DNA of 64,000 bases from the NCBI RefSeq assembly GCF_041296385.1, contig NC_091019.1:8641264-8705263 (forward strand), read 5' to 3'. Positions 36,315 through 47,660 of the stretch are shown here, one piece after another (position 1 is the stretch's first letter; each line of letters begins with the position of its first letter). The translations under genes and the position numbers were made by a program. The notes beneath the pieces were generated by a model. That model saw nothing but the letters and a program-made list of their open reading frames with translations. It was not told the DNA's origin and ran no database searches. The stretch comes from Aphelocoma coerulescens. Taxonomy: Eukaryota > Chordata > Aves > Passeriformes > Corvidae.

Positions 36315-36716
36315 TCAGTCTCTGCTGGTGGAAGGACCATCCCAGTCTCTGCTTGTAGAAGGACCATCATCAGAAGAGTCATTAGGCTGATGATCTACAT
36401 TCTGGTCGCCATTTGGATGGTTGGCGTTCTGGTCATCATTTGGAGGTTGCCTGTTCTGCCTCTGGTGCCGTAGGTCAGGGCGAACACATTTTGAAGGTAG
36501 CCACCGTACCCCAGTATCTGTGGAAACACAAGCATACCCACGACCCCAAATGATAAGCTCATGAGGGCCTTCCCACTGGTTAGTGAGTAAATTCCGCATC
36601 CAGACTTTTGCCTGGGGCAGTTGTGTCTCGCCTGCAGCCTGCAATGAGAGAAAATGATTCAGAATAACAAGAGTATTTGAATTTTGTGGTACTATAAGAT
36701 GATTAATTGTATACAA
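36315..36716 (-). pseudogene. pol: ERV-B integrase C-terminal fragment
   Basis: 133 codons with the same DNA-binding domain block (GYACVSTDTGVRWLP) and the DGPSTSRD tail repeat as ERV-A. No catalytic core. The RT/RNase H scraps between 36717 and 36895 match those of ERV-A. Confidence 0.8.
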
Positions 36717-36895
36717 AGCTTTTTCTAGTCGGCTTCAGTAACCAAATTCAAAGGCTCCTGTGAGAATCATTGAAAAGCCATGATAACAGCTCTTAATTCA
36801 ACTAAATAAGCAGAGTCTGACTCGGATTGGTGTGTTAGTCAACCACCGCAAAGGCAGTGTAGGATACTGTGCGCCCTTACGCACAGTGACCCCTG

Positions 36896-37675
36896 CTAAA
36901 AATTTGTCCCCATCTGTACGCCCCAAGCTGCCAACACGTCCCGTCCCCAAAGGTTAAAGGAAGTGGTAGCAACATAAGGCCTAATCATAGCTGTGTGCCC
37001 CTCTGAATCCTTCACCACCACAAGCCGTTCACTTAAATAGCTCTGTGTGGTTCCTCCTGCTCCTGCGATGGCCGATCCCACCGGGGCTAAAGGCCATGAG
37101 GGAGGCCATGCAGAGAAGGAGATGATAGTTACATCAGCACTCGTATCAATCAAACCTTGAAGCTGAATCCGGAGTGGTTGGGCGTTCGGCAGGACCAGGG
37201 TACATGTCATCTGTGGCCTTTGGTCAGAGATGTCTGCAGTCCAGAAGGCCTGTGGAAGTCCCGTAGATCCACTGCCGTTATCTTTGTGAGTTTGTTGTTC
37301 TATCCTGCGGACACAAGACTTAAAAGGCACTAATTTAGCAAGGCAGGTCTTTTCAGGAATAGTTACAGGGGGTTTTTGTGTGGAGACCATAGCACAAATC
37401 TGACCTTTAAAGTCAGCATCAATAACTCCTGAGTGCACTAAGATTCCTTGATGGGCAACATCAGGTTTTCCCACCAGCATTGCACTGGATCCCTGGGCTA
37501 AGGGCCCATATGCGTCCAAGGGAACCTTATAAATACCGCTAGAGTCTAAGACGACTGCGGCTGCGGTCTGGACATCAAACCCGTCTGATCCCTGGGTGCC
37601 GTCTCTAGGGTGGCTAGGTAGGCCTGTGCCTGTACCTGTGCCACTCTCTGGGGGAGAGACTGCATCGGAGAGCAA
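36896..37675 (-). pseudogene. pro: ERV-B dUTPase-protease (pro) frame
   Basis: 259 open codons. It matches the ERV-A frame apart from a few residues (AGAGG for AGVGG; QMGTNF for RIGTNF). It has the dUTPase block (GSDGFDV, SGVIDADFKG) and a retropepsin with DTS in the active-site position. It overlaps the gag end in another frame and stops where RT would start. Confidence 0.82.
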
Positions 37676-40254
37676 TTCCCCCTCCTTGCACCCTGGCAGA
37701 AGTTTCCCGACAATGGCTGACCATCGGCATGAGTCTGGGATCTACAATAGTCCGAGCAATGCCCTGGCCTGCCACACCTCTTGCACTGGGGGATCACTGT
37801 GTTCTCTTTTTGGCTCGGCTTAGGCCGCTTCCGTTTTTTCACCTGTTTTGGTTGCTTTGGTTCACAACCAGAAGATGCGTGAACAGGCTGCAGGAACGCA
37901 GCCAAAGCAGACCTTTTCTGGCTCCCAGATCCCACCTTAGCACAGGCTTCGACCATGTCTGTTACCTCAGGATCCCCTGGTAAGGCATCTATGATTTTTC
38001 TGCACTCTTCATTTGCGTTATCTCTCACTAACTGCCTTAACAACATCTGTCTTAACCCGTCATCCTCAACCTGCTTCTTGAGAGAAGCAGCGACTTTCTC
38101 TACAAAGGAGAGGAATGACTGATTTGCCTTGAACTATTTCAGTATATCGCTTTCTGGGCACCGATAACTCTATTGTTTTCAACAGGGCAGCCATGCCGAC
38201 CTGTTGAGCTTGCTGCAGGGCGCTAGAGGACAAGGTGCCCTGTAGACTGGGATCAGAGAAGGGACCAGTCCCCATCAAAGCATCCATTCCTGCTGTCTGT
38301 CTAGGATCAGGAGCAGGGAGCTGCATATTTGCTAATGCAGCCTTGTTGGCCAGCTTTCTCCAGGTTTTCTCAAAAACTGTAAATTGTACCGGTTGAAATA
38401 GAATTTGACCTAAGTGTCTGATATCAAATGGAGCAAGTAAATCTGTATTTATCACCCTTATTATCTGCATAACCTCAGCAGAACCTAGCCCATATTGTGC
38501 CACCTTGGATTGGAGGTCCTGGGCAACTTTCCAAGCAATTACCTCATGCTTGTCACACTCGCCAGAATCTGGGAGAGCCTTATACACTGGGAAAGCTTGG
38601 ATCTCCCCTTTTGGGGAGTCACTACCATCGTGAACTTCTGGCACAGCCTGCGGATGTAGTGTAACAGCTCCCCGGTTACCGGCAGAATCCTCAGATCTAT
38701 TTGGCATTCCAAGGGTTTCTAATAAGCTCCAGTCACCCTCCTCCAATGCTTGCATCTTAACTGACTCTAAGAAGCGATTGTAGTGGGTTGGACGCACTCT
38801 TACCATGGAGTCCTTAAAGGTGCAGGGGCGAGACCGGCGCAGCCTTTTCCTTCGTCGCGCGGCTACAGCTGCCTGACGACCTGGGGCCAGAACCTCATCT
38901 GCCTCACTTCCTGTCGAGGAATCATCAGGCAAGGGCAACTCTGAGGTGCTGGGAGTGAACAGAAATGGACGGGGAGGGGCACTTTGGCTAAGTTTGCTAG
39001 AGGCAGAACAGACAGTAGAGAGTGCAGTTGGCTGTGCTGCAGTTTGGACAGCAGCCTCTTTGCGGGATGCCGTCTCGGCCGGTCCCGATAGAGCCGGTGC
39101 TTAAGCTGCAGCCGCCATCTCTGGGGCTATGGCCGTGCTCGGCGCCGCGCTTGTCTCTTGCACTGCGGCTGCGTTCAGTGCGGTTGCCGCTTCTGCTGCT
39201 GTTTCTCGCTCCCCGGCCGTGCTCGGTGCTGTCGCTGGCCTGCGCTCTGCAGCAGTGCCCGGTGCCGCCGCCCCTGGCCACGTCTCTGCAGCTGCCGCCG
39301 CTTCCGGGTTTTCCCGTGGCAGCACTGCTTCCGGGTTCGCCGCTGGCCACGCCATTTTCTGGCTCAGAGCGGCGTCTCCTGTGGCTGGTGCAGGCTTGGC
39401 GCACCTTGCACGGCCGGGTTGCTCGGGCATCCGCTGCTCTAGCAAGCTGAACAGGTCCTCCATCCTTTGGGATAGGTTCGGTAACTCTGTCAGCAAAGGC
39501 AGATGCTGTATTAAAAGGTCAATGGCTTGGTTCTGCGACTGCGCATAACATTCCAGCGCTAAGGAGGGCAGCAGACCACACCCAGGGAGTCTAGGTGCAG
39601 GCATGCCCGGCGCTACGCCGTCTAAAAAGTTAGATCCAGGTGCATACGCAACCGAGCTAGGAGCCGCTCTGGGGGTCCAAGTTGCTAAGCCGCTGATTTG
39701 CAGCCCTGGATAAGCCGTGGCCGCCGCCGATCTGAACGGCAAGGCAGGCTGTGCGCCCTCTCGCTGCCCCGAGCCCCCTGCCTCTGCCGGCGCGGAGTCC
39801 CTGGGGGCCGTGGAGTCCTGCAATTGTGCAGGGTAAGGCAGCGCAGGCTCTGCCTGTGGAGCCGGGGGGTTTTTCCGAATCCACCATCATTTGCCCCGGA
39901 AGCCCAGTCAACGGGGCCCCCCTCAGACATTCCTCCGTCACTCATCACTGAAATAGGCGAGCCAGCCCTGCTGTCACAGTCAATGTCTGTCAGCAGGATA
40001 AATAACGAACGTCAGGTTTCGTATAATTCTAATGCTGCTGGCTCCCCAGTCGGGAGCTTGTGTCGGACAGCACAGCTGAGTTCCTGCTATAAGGCAAAGT
40101 CCAGGGCAGTATCTCTGTCCATGGAAATCCCTTTTAAAGTAGCCCAGTCTAATAATTCCCAAACTGAGTTTTCAGGAATGGAGGTGTGCAATATGCTAAA
40201 CACACCTTTCCAGACCAGTACCACAGCGTTGGTTTGTGAGCCGCTGTTCGCCAT
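37546..40254 (-). pseudogene. gag: ERV-B gag, disrupted
   Basis: Same layout as ERV-A gag: ATG at 40254, TAG at codon 56 (40087-40089), TGA at 40012-40014, an Ala-rich piece (39823-39101), a capsid piece (38938-38066) and a nucleocapsid piece (38046-37546) with one CCHC knuckle. The stops and frame changes lie at the same sites as in ERV-A, so they were present in the element that gave rise to both copies. Only scattered amino-acid changes separate the two, for example H to D and Q to E in the capsid piece. Confidence 0.85.
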
Positions 40255-40381
40255 TTCTCAGTCCTGTCGGACTTCCCAGTCCCGGGGGTAAAGGGGAACA
40301 GCGTACCTCTAGAGAAATTTGGCTTGGCTTGCAGCGTGCAGGACACGTCAGAGAGTGCAGATCACGTCGGGCAGCACCAAA

Positions 40382-40758
40382 TATTACTGCAGGCCTGGGC
40401 CCTAGGGTATATCACCGTGTCCCACAGCCATAGGGAGGAGGAGGAGGAGAGAAGATCCAGCAGGCAGGAATTGTGCAGCAAGATTGATTGATTTAATTAT
40501 TTTACAAACTCTTTTATAGACTTTTTTCTTCATAGTCTAATTGGACAAAGGATCAGCCACCCCTTGGGGGTGATTGGCTAAAATCCTAAACATCCATTGT
40601 CAAAATATTTTTCTACTATACCATAAACAAGATTTTTCAAGGTTGCAGGTGGCTTGGTTGTTTACATTCCCTGCTACCTCTTCTGTGAGAGAGAAAAGTC
40701 TCTCACGGACTTAGAACATAGCAAGAAAATCCTCGCTAGCGGCATTTTTGTACCTACA
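40382..40758 (-). repeat. ERV-B 5' LTR
   Basis: 377 bp. It differs from the 3' LTR at a handful of sites, mostly in the outermost 30 bases near 40735-40755. The PBS follows at 40362-40379, identical to ERV-A. Confidence 0.9.
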
Positions 40759-40764
40759 GAAAAG
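40759..40764. repeat. ERV-B target site duplication, right
   Basis: GAAAAG, matching 35802-35807. Confidence 0.9.
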
Positions 40765-41059
40765 CTCCCAGCAAGATCCCCAATTAATATCATAGCCATG
40801 TTCGGGTTGCGAAACTTCTGACAATAAACCTGTTGGAAGCCAGACCAGAACCCCCTCTCTCTTCCTTTATCTCCGAGCTAACGTGAGCCTGTATCATCAG
40901 CTCCTGCCGTGTCTCCTCTGCAAAGAAGCCAGCTAGCTAGCCCAGCTAGTGCTTATCCTGATGCTGAAGTCTCTTCTGCGACACACAGAAGTAACACAGC
41001 TGGACTCTCTCTAATTGAGGGCACACCAGAACTCATGCAACGAGCACAGAACTGCATTA
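40765..41059 (+). repeat. LTR-X, right part
   Basis: R-U5 side with AATAAA at 40823-40828. With ERV-B removed, the TATA box and poly(A) signal are about 77 bases apart. The U5 end (GAGGGCACACC ... TGCATTA) aligns with the end of LTR-Z (GAGGGCACGCC ... TGCGTTA). Confidence 0.85.
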
Positions 41060-41065
41060 TATTAG

Positions 41066-42094
41066 GAATTGGAGAAAATATATTTGGAAAACAGCATTTG
41101 CCCCTAGATAGTGGCTAGTGGAGGCATTTGTGTGCAATGCCACCTCAGCCTGTTTCATAAGAGCTGAGCACGTGCTTGGCATCTTATGTGAAGCTGGACG
41201 TATGATATGCTCCCACAGTAATTGCTTTGAAATCAGATAAAGGGATATCATAACAGTGTGACTGGCTGTAAAAAAGTCTTTGAAATTTGCTTATGCAAAG
41301 TATTACTCCAACATCTGTTGATTCTGTTTGATGAATTGGTCACTTTTTCCTGTTCATGTGCTGTTGACTCCAGGATAGCAGGACACTTTTGTTTTACTTG
41401 CATAGGGAAAGCAGAGGTGTAACTCAGGCATAACTGAATGAAATTTGTGCCCTGCTTGTCTGGGGACAGATAGGGGAAACAGATTACTTTTTGGACACAG
41501 ACTCAAGAAAGCATCTCTGCACAGGTACTGCACAGGGACTCTAGCTCTCAGCATTACCTTCTGATTTTGACAGGGTAAACTAAAGTAATACCTCTGGGTC
41601 ACCCCAACTGTTAGGAACCATAACGAAGAAAACGAAACCTCAGCTGGAGGCATACATTAGCAGCTCTTTTTATTTCCTTTAGGAGTATATAAATAATTGC
41701 TCTCTCCTCCAAAGTGAATGCCTTCCTGATGCCCAGGAGAAACATTTGCAGGGAACTGTGACTGTGCTTGCAGCCTGTTGCCTATCACCAAACCTATAGG
41801 AACACGGGGTCACCAGGATTTTGGTTTGGGAGCTCCAAATTCCACCAACGAGGGCTTAGGCTGGGTTCATTCAGTATGTGAAAGATCAAAATTTAAATTG
41901 AAGGCATTTATAGCTAAATAGAGTACCTTTGTGCTGTTAATTTTCTTTCCTGCTGCCTGCTGAAGCTTTTCTCTCACAAGTGACAGAAAAAGCAGATAAA
42001 TCTTGTTAGTACCTAGGTGACAGCTTAAATCACAGAAGTTTTTGTTTCATTGTTTATTTTAAATAAGTTTCTTAAATGCTGGCAAATATCCCAG
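41066..42094. other. intergenic, no gene seen
   Basis: Non-coding by inspection; no repeat family recognised. Confidence 0.55.
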
Positions 42095-42290
42095 ATTTCT
42101 TCACTGAAAGGGTTGAAAGGCATTGGAATAGGTTGCCCAGGGAAGTGATGGAATCACTACTGTTGGCATGTCCAAAAAGCATAGGGATAGGGACATGGTT
42201 TAGTGGTGGACTTGGTAGTGCTGGGTTAATAGTTGGACTTGATGATCTTAGAGGTTTTTTCCATCCTTAATGATTCTATAATTCAATGAA
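42095..42290 (+). mobile_element. CR1 LINE 3'-end fragment
   Basis: Codes the CR1 C-terminal pattern FTERVERHWNRLPREVMESL, then the untranslated end 'gttggacttgatgatcttag' to 'aatgattctataattcaatg'. Confidence 0.85.
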
Positions 42291-42412
42291 ATATCACGTT
42301 TTGTGTGATTGTGCCTGCATCTTATTATATAAAATGTGATTGCTTCATGGCTACCTGGTTGTCCTTTCATTTTGTGTGTTTTTGTGTGCACATGTATGTA
42401 TAAAAGTACAAA

Positions 42413-42528
42413 TCATAGAATATTCTGAGTTGGAAGGGATCAACAAGGATCATCAAGTCCATCTCTTAAGTGAATGGTTTTTACAGGGATTGAACCCATG
42501 GCCTTGGTGTTATTAGCACCCTATGTAT
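42413..42528 (-). mobile_element. tRNA-Ile SINE fragment
   Basis: Minus-strand copy: CR1-like tail 'catagaatattctgagttgg' then the tRNA part with B box ('gggattgaaccc') up to 'gttattagcacc'. The A-box end of the head is missing. Confidence 0.75.
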
Positions 42529-45500
42529 GTTTGTGAAGTATGGGGATCATGGAGATTTCATGTATGTTACTTTTTCCACTAGTCATGTTGGTTTTGTTTG
42601 GGATTTTGCTTTTCTGCTTGTATATCAAAATACTTTGGTGTGGTTCTCTGCTTAAGCTGCAAGGAATTTAATGTTATTTTTATGCAGTCTGAGTCATTTA
42701 CTCATTGGGAATCTTGACTCCAAGTACACATGTTGAACTGTTTTGGAAAGCTGACCCCTGAAATTATACATGTAAAAGAAAAATATTATGACAGTAAAAT
42801 GCTATCTAGGAATAATAGTAATTAAGACGTTGAAATTAAGGACATTGCAAATGAACATCCATTCAGCAATAAATTCTAAACCATGATTTTTTGCTGTATG
42901 TGAAGGCCTGTGGTGGAAAACTGCAGTTTTAATGCAGTATATATTGCTGAAGAGAGATGAGGATTTTGTCCTCACATGACACATGAAGCTCTTTAAACGC
43001 ATCTCTCTAAGATGAATGGCTTATCTTTAATTTAATTTAATTTAATTTAATTTTATTTTATTTTATGTAAATGTGAATGTAAATGTAAACAGGCCGTCTC
43101 TCTATTTAATCTTTATTCAATGCTGCCTTGATGGAATGAAAACTTAGAAGTGGAATAAATCTTGCCTGTTCCCTGCAGGCTTGAGAACAGATCAATTATT
43201 TTGCTTCTATTTTGGGTTCCTTTTAAATCTGTGACAGGGCAACTGAAAAATTCAGGGTAAATCACTTGCTGTTGATAGTCTGATAACGTCACAGTGAAAG
43301 AATTTTTGACATGCAGATGAAAGGAATTGTTTTTCAGCGTTCTGGCTTTTGTAACTGATCTTCTTGGTTCTCCTTCTTGTACATACCACACCCAGTGCAG
43401 AGTAGTAGCTTGCTGAATTTTTGGATAATCTATTTACTACTGTTTGGGTTTTCCCCTGCTTATGTCAAAGTCTGGGGTTTTTTTTGGTTAGGGGATTTTC
43501 TGCTTTGGCTTTTTGTTGGATGTTTTTTAATTAGCATACTTGTTGTTTTATCTTTGGTGTTGTTTTGCCCTGTAACATCTGTGGAATATTATCTTTTGCT
43601 TTCTCATTAGAGGAGGGAAGGAAAAATAAAAGGCAGAACTCTGTTTTAGATTTACTTTTTGAGTAGGCTTTCTCTGTGGGTGAAGACTTGGAAACAGGAC
43701 TTCTGATGTGATGCCTAACTCCTGTAAACGGGCTGCATGGCTCTGGATTAGTAATTCATGCTTTCATCTTCTTTTTCCATTGGAAAGAAAAATAAAAAAG
43801 ATCAGGTGCTGAACTGGAGCTGTTGGAAAAGACATGGCTAATCAGCTTTTTAACAGGTAGCCAAAGGTTGCTGCATCTAGTGGTGCTGCATGGGGAAACA
43901 CTTTCAGATTCCACTCACAGATGCAAAAATACTCATGTTGCCATACTCCTACACCTTTTCTCAGCTCCATTGCTATAATTTGACAGGCGTTTGTAGTTAC
44001 GACCTAGATGTTCTTTATAGCCTGTAAATCTTTGATTTATAACTAGGATAAGTTGTAGGACACTTTGTTCTCAAAATGTTATCTAACCTGGTAATTTAAC
44101 TCTGCTAACAGAAAGGAGCCCTCACAGGACTATTTCTCCTGACTACTGGCATGTACATTAAATATTCGTGAATTCATTTTGCAATATGTATAGTTCTTTA
44201 CAATTTTTCTTCCTAAGATATGAGGACTAAGTATAGCTCCATGACACAGAAACAGCTGAGAACTGACAAGTCTGGAGAAGAAATGAGATAGAAATAATCT
44301 GGAAATAATAACAAAGAGTTTGGAACACAACTGTATATAAGGCTTGGACTAATACTGTTTTGAAAACAAGTGGCTTGGAAGGAGTCAGTTTTTTCTTTTT
44401 GGAACTATGAGTGAAATTTGCAGTACAGGATTTGATCTGCTTTTATATTGATGTGATGGAGACATAGGCAGTGTGATTAAACATCTTGCTTATAAATCAG
44501 TAGTAGTAAAAATCATAGAAAGAGTACCACTGTTACACTTTACTTTCATATTTGCACCACAATTTTCTTAGGAGTTGACTAATTTAGAAAAAAGACATAA
44601 GGACTATATGTAATTTATTGAGTAAACACCCTTATAATTGGGGTAAAACTCCTATACCAACACCATTTTGTTGTTTGTGTTCTAGTGAATAATATTTCTG
44701 GGCTCTGTGTGGGTTTAGATGGTGTCAAAATAATAGCTAAATAGAAAATACAGAACTCAAAACCACTTCAAGCTTTGATATTGGTTCCTCTATTTTTTGC
44801 AATAATTCAAGATAGGCGTAAGTTGAATGGCAAATTCAGCAACTTCCCACATTATTAAGGAGAATGAATCAGCATTAAGAAAATATTTCTTTGTTATTTT
44901 TTTAAAGGTTCACAATCTACTTGACATGTAGTATAATTATACTGATGTATAGTATATATTTATTTTTATATTATATTTTATTTATATGGCATTATATATT
45001 ATATGTATTATATATTAAATTATACTATATTTGTATTACATAAGACAGCAGAATTATAGACATGCCAGGAATCCAGTAGAATTCTTGCTGTCCATCTTTT
45101 TAACTCCCTAATCTTGCTTATACAGGTGTGGTAACTGTCTCAGTTCTGCACTGTCTTACTGAAAGAAAGCTGACAAAGATGTGGCTGTGTTATTGAATTC
45201 AAACATTTAACATAGAGAAAACAAAATTAATCTAGTTTTTTGTAAGCAATAATCAGGACTTTTTTTTCCAAGAATGGAATTAACCAAGCTGTCCTAATAT
45301 TAAATTATAATTAATAACATAATTAGCATATTGTTATTTTATAGAATATTAATTAATATTTATATAGTAAAGTAACTCCTAAGATAATGTAAAGTAAAAC
45401 ATGCTTTTGATGCTTAGTGAAAGATTTTTTGTAGTTATTGCTGTTCTGTATAAAGTTTCCTGGAAGAGGGCAGGTGATGCTCCACATCCTACCTCTTCAT

Positions 45501-46484
45501 GCACTTGTGGTAGACAAAAATCAGAATATGTCAAGAGATTGCTTTCCTGCTAGGGAATCAGCTGTCTGGACTTATCACATGATGATATGAAATGAAAGAA
45601 AAATTATTTCCAAAGACAAGCTTAGATAATGTTCAGAGGAAATAAAAAATTGCATATATTAATTTTCTATAGCATCTCAGTTTGAAAAAACTGGGAACAT
45701 GTTACCCTCAAGATAACTCAAAATGAGATACTCCTGCCTAATCTCATAAATCTCTTCACATGAAACATCACCCAATCTCATAAATACTTCACAGTTTTTA
45801 GTTCAAATTCTGTTGTCATTGAGGTCCTGTGTAAATCGGTAGGAAACATTAGAAAAACAATGCAATTGCCTTTTAATTCCATGGACTGGTATGTAATTCT
45901 ACTCAGTGCCACAATAACTGTCATGATACATTGTTTTGATTAATTAATTACATGGTCTTCTATAGATAAATGACTTATAAATTGATAATTTCTCTCACTT
46001 TTTACTAAATGAATAGAGAAAAAGCCAGTGGCATTGCCCGCAGGAGCAAGTTGACAGTGGTGTCACCAGGCTTTGAAGAAGATTTTGCTGCTGAAATACA
46101 TTCACACAAATGCATACTTCTCTCATGCTCAACTTAAATATATCACATCTGCTATGTATTTATTCTTCGTATTTTTCATAGACTAATGTGGTAGGCTTTA
46201 ATTTTTCAGTGGATGAAGCTCCTGGTTCTAAATCTCATATTAATGAAGAAAATCAAACCATGATGAAAGTCTTTGGGAAAAATGAAGATTCTACATCTTA
46301 TGACATTGTCTTTGCTCTCCTACATCTTAATGGTATCTCCTGTTTCTGCTGCTTGTCTCCAATCTTTTCTTTGCCTTTGTAAAAGCTGTAAATTCTCTGG
46401 GAAAAAGGAGTAGTGCTATTTCTCACAGAAGCAAGGCTTCACTTCTGACTATAACTGCACAGTTATATTCAAGTACAATCTTAG
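42529..46484. other. AT-rich intergenic, no gene seen
   Basis: Holds a TTTAA/TTTTA pentamer tract at 43026-43066 and TA-rich sequence near 44935-45030. No supported coding frame. Confidence 0.55.
43026..43066. repeat. (TTTAA)n/(TTTTA)n microsatellite
   Basis: About five TTTAA units followed by about three TTTTA units. Confidence 0.9.
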
Positions 46485-46640
46485 AGTCATAGAATGATTT
46501 GGGCTTGAAGGGACCTTAAAGATTACCTGCCACAGGCAGGGACACCTCCCATTACATGAGGTTTCTCAAGGCCCCATCCAGTCTGGCCTTGGACGCTTCC
46601 AGGGATGGGGCATCCACAACTTCTCTGGGAGAAAGTATTT
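46485..46640 (-). mobile_element. CR1 LINE 3'-end fragment
   Basis: Starts 'gagtcatagaatgatttggg' and runs through 'agggacacctcccatta', 'caaggccccatccagtctgg' and 'ccagggatggggcatccaca', the standard CR1 end read in reverse. Confidence 0.88.
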
Positions 46641-47121
46641 CCATGTGAGAGTGTGCATATGTCACTTTTGTGAACATAAGTAACCTGCGTGAAGCCATTT
46701 GTAAGGCAAAAAAGAAGTTGGATCAAGACAAGAGCAGGCATCTGAGAGGTACAATAAATACAAGGTAAGGTATGGTGAAAAATAGAAGGCTGATCAGGTG
46801 CTTAAAGAATTTAGAAATTACTGGGTCTTGATCTATGTGATTTTGTTATTCATTTTGGAGAGTTATAAGTTTTAGAGCAATTTCACTAAAAAATTAATGG
46901 ATATGACCTACACTTTATGAAACTATTTGCTATACTTTTCACTGGGATTACTTTACATCATTGCTGCTGCTTTAAAACTGATATTACAGATGATGTTGTC
47001 AGAGTCATCATAAATAAATCAAGGTATGAATGTGCATGTATGTGTGTAAGATGCCCTGCCAGGCAGGTTGCAAAAGAGGGGGTGCAGGAGTGGTGGACAG
47101 AAGGAGAAAGTAGAGGTACTT

Positions 47122-47660
47122 TGTGGGGGCCAATGGGCCTACGGACCAAAGGACAAAGGGAGTCCATTGGTGGGACCATCCCTAAGTCCAGACATGCCTC
47201 CCCATGTTAGGGTGACTGAAAAGGCTTCCCCCCAGGATGCTTTGTTCCATTATGTTAATGTACCCCCGTTCTGCTTCCCTGGTTGGCCCGTTGGCCTCCC
47301 CAGCCCTTGTTACCTTACAGGTCCCCGATCTAGAAGGTTCTCCACTCCCTGTTCCCCCTTTGGCCCTTGCCCCCTCACCACTCCCCCGGAGTTTCCCTAT
47401 TGGCTCCCATACCCTAGCCCTACCTGTGTATCACCCTCATGCCCTCAGATCACTGGTCTCTGATGCGCTCTCTGCTCCCCTATATAAACCTGGACTTCGT
47501 CCCTGGACCCCTTCACACACGTGGCTGCATTAAACCTCTCCCGTGGAACTCCATGCGAAGATCCTTCCTGGCTCTTTACCCTCAATCCATTCCTGGAGCT
47601 ATCCGTGTGTGTGGGGGGGGGGGGGACAACGTGTGCAAGTGTGGTAGCCTCGCTGAGCAG
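47122..47660 (+). repeat. LTR-Y, left part (interrupted by ERV-C)
   Basis: Plus-strand LTR that starts TGTGGGGGCCAATGGG, with TATATAAA at 47481-47488, ATTAAA at 47529-47534 and a G13 run at 47613-47625. The 6-bp duplication GTACTT lies at 47116-47121 and at 56379-56384, beyond ERV-C. This shows a solo LTR split by a later insertion. Confidence 0.85.
47655..47660. repeat. ERV-C target site duplication, left
   Basis: GAGCAG, repeated at 56311-56316. Confidence 0.7.

Larger units (their letters stand above)
35808..40758 (-). mobile_element. ERV-B: second copy of the non-autonomous provirus
   Basis: 4951 bp, nearly identical to ERV-A along its whole length and in the same orientation. The LTRs lie at 35808-36184 and 40382-40758. 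Its own perfect 6-bp duplication GAAAAG (35802-35807, 40759-40764) differs from ERV-A's, and the flanks are unrelated. It is therefore an independent integration, not a segmental duplication. It has the same gag stops, the same DTS protease change, the same RT/RNase H/integrase deletion junctions and no env. It landed inside LTR-X, 12 bases past its TATA box. Confidence 0.93.

Noticed and set aside
46188..46382. Plus-strand frame with acidic residues (GKNEDSTSYDIVFALL)
   Set aside because: Looked like a possible exon, but there is no partner exon and no known family; not enough to call.
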